Source: Spirochaetaceae bacterium (GTDB lineage: Bacteria; Spirochaetota; Spirochaetia; SZUA-6; Bin103). Taken from it: 40,416 bases of DNA. Below, in pieces: positions 7,981-14,637 of this stretch. The stretch is from assembly GCA_028818385.1 (NCBI GenBank), contig JAPPNY010000008.1, positions 1 through 40,416 on the forward strand, in the 5' to 3' direction. The translations under genes were made by a program, and so were the position numbers. How positions within the stretch are numbered: position 1 is the first letter of the stretch; each line of letters begins with the position of its first letter. The notes beneath the pieces are model-generated. The model was not told the origin of the DNA. It was given only the letters and a program-made list of their open reading frames with translations, and ran no database searches.

Positions 7981-9202
7981 CGCCGAGCAGCGCCTTCACC
8001 CGATCCAGCAGGCGGTGCGCCGCCTGCTCCTTGGACAGTTCCGGCAGGGACTCCTCGCGTCCCGTGCGATCGATCAGCGTCAGCGCCACGCGGGCGGCGC
8101 CGAACGGCCGCCGGTCGGAACCGACCGCGTTGGCGGCAATCAGGTCCAGCCGCTTGGTGGCAAGCTTGCGGCGCGCTCCCTCCCGGAGCCGCTCGGTCTC
8201 GGCGGCGAAGCCGACCACCACCGGAGGCCGCGGCCACCCGTCGCCGCCGGCCGCAACCGATGCCAGTATGTCGTCGGTCGGCTCCAGCTCGATCGTCAAC
8301 CCGGGCCGTCCCGCCTTCTTGATCTTGGCCACCGCGGGTGCCGAGGGACGAAAGTCTGCGACCGCTGCCGACATGATCAGCGCATCCCGGCCCGGCAGGT
8401 GCTCCCTGACGGCATGCGCCATGCCGGCGGCGCTCTCGACGTCGATCGGCGTGATGCCGGGCTCGGTCTCGGCGGCGGCGGTGGTCACCAGAGTGACCTC
8501 GGCGCCGCGGTCGCGGGCGGCCGCCGCCACGGCGCGGCCCATCAGGCCGGACGAGCGGTTGGTCAGGGTCCGGACCGGGTCCACGGCCTCCCGCGTGCCG
8601 CCGGCGGTGATCAGCATGGAGCGTCCGGCCAGATCGCCGTGCGCGCCCAGCGCGTGACGGACGTGCCGGGTGATCGACGCCGGTTCGGCCATGCGGCCGA
8701 CTCCGTGGGCGCCGGACGCCAGCCGGCCGGTCGCAGGCGGAACGATGGTCATCCCGTCGGCGGCGATTTGCTCGACGTTGCGCTGCGTCGGCGGTTTCTC
8801 CCACATCGTGCTCTCCATGGCCGGCGCGACCAGCACCGGCGCCGGGCTGGCCAGCACGGTCGCCGCCACCACGTCGTCGGCCGCGCCGCGGGCCAGGCGG
8901 GCGATGGTGTTGGCGGACGCCGGCGCCACGACCACCAGATCGTGTGCGGTCGCAAGCTCGACATGCTGCACGCCCGCGTGATCGGGATCGAACAGGTCGG
9001 TGACCACCCGCTCGGCGGTGATCGCCTGGAAGGTGAGCGGCTGGATGAACCTGCGGGCTCCGGCCGACAGCACCACGCGCACGCGGATGCCGAGTTGCAC
9101 CAGCTCGCTGACCAGGGCAGCCGCCTTGTAGGCGGCGATGCCGCCGGTGACGCACACCAGCACCGACCGGCCGGCGAACGGACTTCGCGATTCGGCGTTC
9201 AT
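7976..9202 (-). CDS. coaBC: bifunctional phosphopantothenoylcysteine decarboxylase / phosphopantothenate-cysteine ligase
   Basis: This protein is 408 residues. The N-terminal flavoprotein half (CoaC, about 10-190) decarboxylates phosphopantothenoylcysteine. The C-terminal half (CoaB, about 200-405) ligates cysteine to phosphopantothenate. Seen motifs: VCVTGGIAAYK (FMN), VQHVELATAHD (catalytic His), VVVAPASANT, then ITAGGTREAVDPVRTLTNRSSGLMG, SAAVADFRP and KIKKAGRPGL for CoaB. Two usual decarboxylase residues differ. The PxMNxxMW Asn is Glu (PAMESTMW), and the mobile-flap Cys of LACG is Ser (GRLASGAHGVGRM). The ATG at 9202 is used. A GTG at 9223 with GGGAGG before it overlaps the coaX stop and is also credible. 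It is the last gene of panB-panC-coaX-coaBC. Confidence 0.93.
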   Translation of the reverse strand: MNAESRSPFAGRSVLVCVTGGIAAYKAAALVSELVQLGIRVRVVLSAGARRFIQPLTFQAITAERVVTDLFDPDHAGVQHVELATAHDLVVVAPASANTIARLARGAADDVVAATVLASPAPVLVAPAMESTMWEKPPTQRNVEQIAADGMTIVPPATGRLASGAHGVGRMAEPASITRHVRHALGAHGDLAGRSMLITAGGTREAVDPVRTLTNRSSGLMGRAVAAAARDRGAEVTLVTTAAAETEPGITPIDVESAAGMAHAVREHLPGRDALIMSAAVADFRPSAPAVAKIKKAGRPGLTIELEPTDDILASVAAGGDGWPRPPVVVGFAAETERLREGARRKLATKRLDLIAANAVGSDRRPFGAARVALTLIDRTGREESLPELSKEQAAHRLLDRVKALLGA

Positions 9203-9219
9203 GGCGTCCTCGCCGTCGC

Positions 9220-10026
9220 TCACGTCTTCCTCCCCGTCCTGGTGTTGCCCAAGTTCGCGTTCCACGTCAGGCGCAGCCCCTTCAGCGTGATCCACGGATC
9301 GACCGCGTCGATCACCCGTGTCAGCGGCGCGATGGTGTCGGCCAGCCCGCCGGTCGCCAGCACAAAGGCGCTGCCGCCGAGCTCGGCCCGGAAGCGCGCC
9401 ACCATGCCCTCCACCAGGCCCACGTAGCCGTAGATCAGCCCGGACTGCACCGCGTGCGTGGTGTTGGTGCCGATCGCGTGAGGCGGCGCCACCAGCTCGA
9501 TGCGCCCGAGCTTGGCGGCGCGCTCCGCGAGCGCGTCCGCGGCGATCTCGATGCCGGGGGCGATGGCCCCGCCCAGGTACTGGCCGGACGCGTCGATCGC
9601 GTCGAAGGTGGTTCCGGTGCCGAAGTCCACCACGCAGACCGGGCCGCCGTGCTCGGCGAACGCCGCCGCGGCGTCGACGATGCGATCGGCGCCCACGTCC
9701 CGCAGGCTGTCGTAGCGGACGCGCACGCCGGTCCGGACGCCGACGCCGACGATGAGCGGCTCCAGTCCCAGCCGGCTGCGGCACAGCGTGGCGAACACTC
9801 CCTGCACCGCCGGCACCGAGCTGGCGATCGCGACCGCGTCGATCGCCTCCTCCGTCAGTCCCTCCAACTGCAGGAGTTGCCGGAGCAGCACGGCGTACTC
9901 GTCGGCCTGCGCATTGGCGCGGGTCGACAGCCGCCACGTGGCGGCGGGCGCGGCGTGCTCGGCCGCATCGGGCGGAAAGGTTCCCAGCACGATGTTGGTA
10001 TTGCCGATGTCCATGCAGAGCAGCAT
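9220..10026 (-). CDS. coaX: type III pantothenate kinase
   Basis: This 268-residue protein has the ASKHA-type kinase marks of CoaX: CMDIGNTNIVLG at the N-terminus (phosphate 1), DVGADRI near residue 113, VVDFGTGTTFDAID (phosphate 2), YLGGAIAPG and a late LATGGLAD (adenosine). It phosphorylates pantothenate, the first committed step of CoA synthesis, and is usually insensitive to CoA feedback. Its ATG shares bases with the panC stop (TGATG), and a second Met four codons in is possible. The product feeds CoaBC, encoded next. Confidence 0.95.
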   Translation of the reverse strand: MLLCMDIGNTNIVLGTFPPDAAEHAAPAATWRLSTRANAQADEYAVLLRQLLQLEGLTEEAIDAVAIASSVPAVQGVFATLCRSRLGLEPLIVGVGVRTGVRVRYDSLRDVGADRIVDAAAAFAEHGGPVCVVDFGTGTTFDAIDASGQYLGGAIAPGIEIAADALAERAAKLGRIELVAPPHAIGTNTTHAVQSGLIYGYVGLVEGMVARFRAELGGSAFVLATGGLADTIAPLTRVIDAVDPWITLKGLRLTWNANLGNTRTGRKT

Positions 10027-10865
10027 CAGCTCACCGGCTCCAGCGGCACGTTGTCGATCAGCCGCACGCCGCCTACGCGGACAGCGACCGACGCGACGCC
10101 GGACCGATCGACGGTCTCCAGCTCCGCCATCGTGTCGGGATCGGCGACGCTCGCGTATTCCAGGTCGACGCTGCCGCGCAGCCGGTCGCGGAGCACCGCG
10201 CGCAGCGCCTCGGCATCCCGCTCGCCGGCGCCGAACCGCGCCCGGCATGCCTCCAGGGCGCGCGGGATCGCGACGGCGCGGGCGCGCTGCTCCGGGGTGA
10301 GCAGCGCATTGCGCGAGCTCAGCGCCACGCCGTCGTGGTCGCGGACCGTCGCGCAGACGACCATTTCGACGTCGATGTCGAGATCGGTGACTATGCGCCG
10401 CAGCACGGCGACCTGTTGCGCGTCCTTCTGTCCGAAGTAGGCGCGCGCGGGCGTGACGATGTTCAGCAGCTTGGCCACCACCGTGCAGACAGCGGGGAAG
10501 TGGCCGGGCCTCCCGGCGCCTTCCAGCGGCTCGCCGACCCGTCCCGGCAGCACCGTAGTTTCGAACCCGGGCGGATACATCGTCCGCACCGCCGGGGCGA
10601 ACACCAGGGAGGCTCCGGCGTCGCGGAACAGCGCCAGGTCGTCGTCCCGCGTGCGCGGATAGGACTCCAGATCGGCCTTTTCGGAGAATTGCGTGGGGTT
10701 GAGGAACAGCGTCCCCACCACGGTGTCACCAGCGGCACGGGCGTGCTCGACCAGTGACCGATGTCCGGCGTGCAGCGCGCCCAGCGTCGCGACCAGGCCG
10801 ACCGTCGACCGGCCCACGGCGCGCACGAACGAGCGCACCTGGTCGATCCGTTCGACCACCCTCAT
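10026..10865 (-). CDS. panC: pantothenate synthetase
   Basis: This 279-residue protein is the normal family length. It joins pantoate and beta-alanine using ATP. Seen motifs: VATLGALHAGHRSL (the HxGH nucleotide site; the more usual PTMG is ATLG), FLNPTQFSEKADLESYPRT, GHFPAVCTVVAKLLNIV, AYFGQKDAQQ (KMSKS-like loop region) and DGVALSSRN. The ATGA overlap with panB couples the two. No panD (aspartate decarboxylase) is in the operon, so beta-alanine must come from elsewhere. Confidence 0.96.
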   Translation of the reverse strand: MRVVERIDQVRSFVRAVGRSTVGLVATLGALHAGHRSLVEHARAAGDTVVGTLFLNPTQFSEKADLESYPRTRDDDLALFRDAGASLVFAPAVRTMYPPGFETTVLPGRVGEPLEGAGRPGHFPAVCTVVAKLLNIVTPARAYFGQKDAQQVAVLRRIVTDLDIDVEMVVCATVRDHDGVALSSRNALLTPEQRARAVAIPRALEACRARFGAGERDAEALRAVLRDRLRGSVDLEYASVADPDTMAELETVDRSGVASVAVRVGGVRLIDNVPLEPVS

Positions 10866-11743
10866 GCCGTCCTCGTGCGCAGCCCCGCGTCGCGCCGCTC
10901 GGCGGCCAGCGCATGGTCGAAGCGGGCGATCTCATCGGCCGGCATGAGATAGGCGTGCTCCTTGTCCGGATAGGCGCGGGTGCGCACGTCACGGGCGTAG
11001 TCGGCGATCGCGCGGCTGATCTCCGCGCCCGCTTCGCCATAGCGGCGCACGAAGCGGGGCGAGGGGCCGGAGTGGATGCCGGTGAGCTCATGGAACACCA
11101 GCACCTGCCCGGAGCAGCCGGCGCCCGCGCCGATGCCGATCGTCGGCACGGCCAAGTCGGACGTGATGCGGCTCGCCACCGCACGCACGACCGCCTCCAG
11201 CACGATCGAGAAGCAGCCGGCGCGCTCCAGCGCCAGCGCGTCCCGGTAGAGCTGGATGCCGGTCGCGGCGTCGCGGCCGGTCACGATGTGCGATCCGAAG
11301 CTGACCGCCGACTGAGGCGTGTAGCCGATGTGCCCCATCACCGCGACGCCCGCGTCGACGATGGCCCGCGCGGCCCGTGCGCGGATTTCGCCCCCCTCGA
11401 TCTTGACCGCGTCGACACCCCCCTCCTTGACGAAGCGGATGGCGTTGCGCACCGCCTCCTCCTCGGAGACCTGGTAGGAGCCGAGCGGCATGTCGCCGAC
11501 CACCAGCGCGCGCGGCCGTGTACGGGTGACCGCACGGCAGTGGTGGAGCATCTCGTCCATGGTCACGGGGACGGTGCTGTCGTATCCCAGGGCGAACTCT
11601 GCCAGGGTGTCGCCCACCAGGATCAGGTCGACGCCGGCGCCGTCGGCCAGACGGGCGCTCGCCGCGTCGTAGGCGGTGACCATCACCAGCGGCTCCCGGT
11701 CGGGGCGCATGATGTCGGTCAGCGTGTAGCGGGACCGTTCCAT
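10862..11743 (-). CDS. panB: 3-methyl-2-oxobutanoate hydroxymethyltransferase (ketopantoate hydroxymethyltransferase)
   Basis: This 293-residue protein transfers a hydroxymethyl group from methylenetetrahydrofolate to 2-oxoisovalerate. Seen: VTAYDAASARLAD, LVGDTLAEF (metal ligand D45), YDSTVPVTMDEM, VGDMPLGSY (D84), AVKIEGG (K114, E116), HIGYTPQS, IVLEAV and PTIGIGAGAGCSGQVLVFHELTG. The start at 11743 is preferred over the ATG two codons upstream because AAGGAG lies 6 nt before it. The first gene of the pan-coa operon, it has a long 5' leader with a hairpin. Confidence 0.96.
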   Translation of the reverse strand: MERSRYTLTDIMRPDREPLVMVTAYDAASARLADGAGVDLILVGDTLAEFALGYDSTVPVTMDEMLHHCRAVTRTRPRALVVGDMPLGSYQVSEEEAVRNAIRFVKEGGVDAVKIEGGEIRARAARAIVDAGVAVMGHIGYTPQSAVSFGSHIVTGRDAATGIQLYRDALALERAGCFSIVLEAVVRAVASRITSDLAVPTIGIGAGAGCSGQVLVFHELTGIHSGPSPRFVRRYGEAGAEISRAIADYARDVRTRAYPDKEHAYLMPADEIARFDHALAAERRDAGLRTRTA

Positions 11744-11799
11744 GGGCATCTCCTTCGCCCAAGGCGGACCCCGTGTGGAGCGTGTTGCGCATCTGCCGT

Positions 11800-11831
11800 G
11801 CCGTCCCGGTGGGTACGGCCGGCGCGACGGC
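11800..11831 (-). promoter_or_regulatory. hairpin in the panB 5' leader
   Basis: GCCGTC pairs with GACGGC and CCGG with CCGG, with a 3-nt bulge on one side and a 9-nt loop. The hairpin lies within the roughly 137-nt stretch between the likely transcription start and panB. This and the promoter below account for the gene-free stretch 11744-12081; I see nothing else in it. Confidence 0.4.
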
Positions 11832-11887
11832 TCCGTGGGACCGGCTGGGGCTTGCCGCCTCACCGAGGTCGGCTGCTCTGTGTCCCC

Positions 11888-11915
11888 AGTATAGGCGATG
11901 CGCGGGGGAGCGCAA
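11888..11915 (-). promoter_or_regulatory. candidate promoter of the pan-coa operon
   Basis: On the minus strand, TTGCGC (11915-11910) and TATACT (11893-11888) are separated by 16 nt. TATACT is the best -10 box in the region. Transcription would begin near 11881, giving a leader of about 137 nt before panB. Confidence 0.45.
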
Positions 11916-12081
11916 CGCCCGGAATCGGACACGCCGGCGAAGGCGGCGGGTGGCGCCGGGAACTGGACGGACCGTCGCACAAGGGGGGCGAGCAGACCCG
12001 AGCCTGCCTGGACCGATGCGGGGCCGAGGCGGCCACCTGATCGTGTTCGACCGCGACCGGGTACACTCCGAGCGGCAGCCC

Positions 12082-12399
12082 TCAGGTCGCAGCTCGATGT
12101 GCTGCTTGGCAGCGGATGCGTGATCGGATTTCCCTGCCGTTCTCGACCAGTTCCCTGGACAGATCGTAGGCCGTCTGTGCATTCATCCAGAACTCCGGGG
12201 TCTGCGCGAAGTAGACGCCCAACGCGATTGCCGTCTCGGGGCTGATGCCGCGGCGTTCGTGCACGATTTCATGCAGCCGCGTGGCAGGCAGGCCGACGTC
12301 TCGAGCAACACCGTTGACGGTCAGTCCCATCTCGCTGATCTGCTCAAGAAGCAGTGCCCCGGGGTGGGATGCGATCCGATGTCTCGGTACCTGAACCAT
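12082..12399 (-). CDS. higA: HigA-type antitoxin (XRE family)
   Basis: This 105-residue protein reads PGALLLEQISEMGLTVNGVARDVGLPATRLHEIVHERRGISPETAIALGVYF, with FWMNAQTAYDL after it. This is the HigA signature: a helix-turn-helix at about residues 25-60 plus the toxin-contacting C-terminal part. It should neutralise HigB and repress the operon. A GGAG-rich site (GGAGCGGAAAG) precedes the ATG. The surrounding DNA is visibly less GC-rich than the neighbouring operons, which suggests transfer. The toxin lies upstream, the usual hig order. Confidence 0.92.
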   Translation of the reverse strand: MVQVPRHRIASHPGALLLEQISEMGLTVNGVARDVGLPATRLHEIVHERRGISPETAIALGVYFAQTPEFWMNAQTAYDLSRELVENGREIRSRIRCQAAHRAAT

Positions 12400-12432
12400 C
12401 TTTCCGCTCCATTCCTCATTCGTAGTGATTGT

Positions 12433-12702
12433 TCAATTCCACGTTGAACGCGCGTCTCCGTCTCGCCACTCGAAACAGATTCGCCAGCTACGTGAGACGC
12501 GAATGCTATGCTGGCCGTCTCGATTGCCTCTCAGCCGTTCAAGCCGGTTCCCAGGCGGCACCAGCAGGTCGTCGATGCTCGTTGCGTAATTGATCCGATC
12601 CAGCTTGCTTCGGGCTCGCTTCAGGATCGAAGCAGGGAAGCCTCGCTCGGCCACGCCGTCGAAGACGTTCGCGGTGTGCAGGTCGGAAAAGGATCGGATC
12701 AT
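12433..12702 (-). pseudogene. higB: HigB-type toxin, C-terminus frameshifted
   Basis: The 89-residue open frame matches HigB mRNA interferases: MIRSFSDLHTANVFDG, then INYATSIDDLLVPPGNRLERLRG, then HSIRVSRSWRICFEWRDGDA. After DGDA the reading frame gives RSTWN and stops. Removing one CG from the (CG)3 run at 12449-12454 restores the expected ending FNVELNNHYE, with a TGA at 12418-12416, 16 nt before higA. So a 2-bp duplication, or a sequencing error there, has replaced the last strand of the toxin. If real, the toxin is probably impaired. The start and most of the fold are intact. Confidence 0.8.
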
Positions 12703-12714
12703 ACATGTTCAGCA

Positions 12715-12729
12715 TTACGGTAGGCGTAA
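12715..12729. promoter_or_regulatory. candidate HigA operator
   Basis: A perfect inverted repeat with 5-bp arms, TTACG-GTAGG-CGTAA, ends 13 nt upstream of the higB start codon. HigA proteins usually bind short palindromes overlapping their promoter. The assignment rests only on position and symmetry. Confidence 0.35.
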
Positions 12730-12882
12730 CGTGGCTGAACGCGCAAGTGCCAGCGATGCCGTGCGACCTTGCCCATCGACATCGGTGGGCTCGGCCCGCA
12801 CCGGTGGTACCCATGACCGAACCCCTTGAGCGACAACGGTCTTCGACCACGGCGGTGCGCAACCGTTGGGCGCCTGTGGCCT

Positions 12883-12911
12883 TGACGCTCGACCGCCCGC
12901 GCCGGTAGCTT
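12883..12911 (+). promoter_or_regulatory. promoter of the cimA operon
   Basis: TTGACG at 12883-12888, a 17-nt spacer, then TAGCTT at 12906-12911. It has the best -35 box in the window. The predicted start of transcription, about 7 nt on, falls on the ATG of the leader peptide. Confidence 0.6.
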
Positions 12912-12918
12912 GCAACCG

Positions 12919-12978
12919 ATGGCGAGGCGCACTCCGATCAGGATTATCGAGGGCCTTCGAGGGTCCCATGTGCGCTAG
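12919..12978 (+). CDS. leader peptide with clustered Ile codons, upstream of cimA
   Basis: A 19-codon frame reads MARRTPIRIIEGLRGSHVR and ends in TAG. It holds three isoleucine codons within four (ATC AGG ATT ATC, 12937-12948). It has no ribosome binding site, but its ATG lies exactly where transcription should start, so it is probably translated from a leaderless mRNA. The enzyme encoded downstream makes an isoleucine precursor. The layout is therefore what one expects of Ile-sensing transcription attenuation. This is inferred from layout and codon content; it could be chance. Confidence 0.5.
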   Translation: MARRTPIRIIEGLRGSHVR

Positions 12979-13003
12979 CTGATCGCGACGACGTGATCGA
13001 GGC

Positions 13004-13033
13004 AGGCCGTGGGCTCCCGGAGGCTCACGGCCT
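13004..13033 (+). terminator. attenuator-like hairpin before cimA
   Basis: AGGCCGTG (13004-13011) pairs perfectly with CACGGCCT (13026-13033). An inner CTCC/GGAG pair extends the stem, and TTCTCG follows it. The T run is short. The segment 12952-12960 (GGCCTTCGA) could instead pair with 12997-13008, which would take up the left arm of this hairpin, as an antiterminator would. Confidence 0.5.
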
Positions 13034-13089
13034 TTCTCGTGTAGAAGAGCCGGTGCCTCGTGGAGCGTGAAGGGGGAGACGACGCGAAG

Positions 13090-14637
13090 ATGATCGAGGT
13101 GATGGACACCACGCTGCGGGACGGCGAGCAGATGCGTGACGTCAGCTATACGCCGGACGAGAAGCTCTCCGTCGCCCAGTTCGTGCTGGAGGAGGTCGGC
13201 GTGGACCGCATCGAGATCGCCAGCGCGCAGGTGAGCGCCGGCGAACGGGCGGGGGCGGAGACGGTGCTGCGCTGGGCCAACGCGCACGGGGTCGCCGAGC
13301 GCGTCGAGATCCTGGGCTACACCGACGGGGAGGCGTCCGCGCGCTGGATCGCCGACCTGGGCGGGAAGGTGATGAACGTGCTGGCCAAGGGATCGCTCAG
13401 GCACCTGACCACGCAGCTCCGCAAGACGCCCGAGCAGCACCGGCAGGACATCGACGACACGGTGCGCAAGGCGCGGCGGCTCGGCGTGGCGTGCAACCTC
13501 TACCTGGAGGACTGGTCGAACGGCATGGTCGACTCGCGCGACTACGTCCTGGAGCTCATCGGCGGCCTGGCCGATACGCCGCTCGTGCGCATCATGCTTC
13601 CGGACACCCTGGGCGTGCTGTCGCCCGGGATGGTGACCGAGATGGTCGAAGCCGTCCTCGGCCGCTTTCCCGATCGCCACTTCGACTTTCACGCGCACAA
13701 CGACTACGGCTTGGCGACGGCGAACACGCTGGCGGCGGTTGCGGCGGGCGTCGCCGGCGTGCACTGCACGGTCAACGGCATGGGCGAGCGTGCCGGCAAC
13801 GCGCCGCTGGACGAGGTGGTGGTCGGCATGCACGACTTCCTGGGCAGGGACACCCGTGTCCGGGAGAACAGGCTGGTGCAGGTGAGCGAGCGGGTGGACG
13901 TGGTGTCCGGCCGGCGCGTGCCGCCCAACAAGGCGATCTCCGGCGCCAACGCCTTCACCCAGACCGCCGGCATCCACGCCGACGGCGATCGCAAGGGAGA
14001 CCTGTACCAGGGCCGGCTGCTGCCCGAGCGGTTTGGCCGGGAGCGCTCCTACGCGCTCGGCAAGCTGGCCGGCAAGGCGACCCTGGAGCACCACCTGGAC
14101 GCGCTCGGCATCGAGCTTTCGGGCGAACAGCGCGGCGCCGTGCTGGATCGGGTCAAGGAGCTGGCCGACCGCAAGGCGACGATTACCCAGCAGGACCTCC
14201 CCTACATCGTCGACGACGTGCTGGCGCGTCCCCACGAGCGCCACTTCGTTCTCGAGTCGGTGGTGGTGGTCTCCGCCATCGGCCTGCGCTCGACGGCCAC
14301 CGTGAAGCTGCGCTATACCGCTCCCGGAGGGAGCGACGCCACGATCCACGAGGACTCGGCCCAGGGCGACGGCGGGTACGACGCGTTCATGAACGCCGTG
14401 GGCCGGATCGCCGGCAGGATCGGCCTCACGCTGCCGGAGCTCATCGACTACGTCGTTTCCATTCCTCCGGGAGGTCATTCGGATGCGATCGTGCAGTGCA
14501 CGATCACATGGCGCGGCGACGGCGACACGCTGACGACCAAGGGGGTCAACTCCGACCAGGTGCTGGCCGCGACGGACGCGACCGAGAAGATGCTCAACGT
14601 GTGGATCGCCCGCGTCGGCGGCAACGGTGCCCCGTGA
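13090..14637 (+). CDS. cimA: (R)-citramalate synthase / alpha-isopropylmalate synthase family, CimA type
   Basis: This 515-residue protein has a TIM-barrel catalytic domain (about 1-270) with VMDTTLRDGEQ (R10, D11), NLYLEDWSNG and the metal-binding FHAHNDYGLATAN. A linker carries FTQTAGIHADGDRKGDLYQGRLLPERFGRERSYALGKLAGKA. The C-terminal regulatory domain (about 390-510) carries EDSAQGDGGYDAFMNAVGRIAGR and SIPPGGHSDAIVQCTITW. As I remember it, this matches Leptospira CimA throughout, including the Tyr-Glu pair of the pyruvate pocket (YLEDWSNG). CimA condenses acetyl-CoA with pyruvate for isoleucine synthesis and is inhibited by Ile. The start is ATG 13090; a GTG at 13060 is in frame but lacks a binding site. 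The alternative, a leucine-pathway IPM synthase, is less likely. Confidence 0.85.
   Translation: MIEVMDTTLRDGEQMRDVSYTPDEKLSVAQFVLEEVGVDRIEIASAQVSAGERAGAETVLRWANAHGVAERVEILGYTDGEASARWIADLGGKVMNVLAKGSLRHLTTQLRKTPEQHRQDIDDTVRKARRLGVACNLYLEDWSNGMVDSRDYVLELIGGLADTPLVRIMLPDTLGVLSPGMVTEMVEAVLGRFPDRHFDFHAHNDYGLATANTLAAVAAGVAGVHCTVNGMGERAGNAPLDEVVVGMHDFLGRDTRVRENRLVQVSERVDVVSGRRVPPNKAISGANAFTQTAGIHADGDRKGDLYQGRLLPERFGRERSYALGKLAGKATLEHHLDALGIELSGEQRGAVLDRVKELADRKATITQQDLPYIVDDVLARPHERHFVLESVVVVSAIGLRSTATVKLRYTAPGGSDATIHEDSAQGDGGYDAFMNAVGRIAGRIGLTLPELIDYVVSIPPGGHSDAIVQCTITWRGDGDTLTTKGVNSDQVLAATDATEKMLNVWIARVGGNGAP

Noticed and set aside
11744..11881. Cobalamin, TPP or SAM riboswitch in the panB leader
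   Set aside because: I looked for their conserved cores and did not find them; only a generic hairpin is supported.
12715..12882. Small frames on both strands between higB and the cimA promoter
   Set aside because: No start with a ribosome binding site, no recognisable motif, and irregular codon use.
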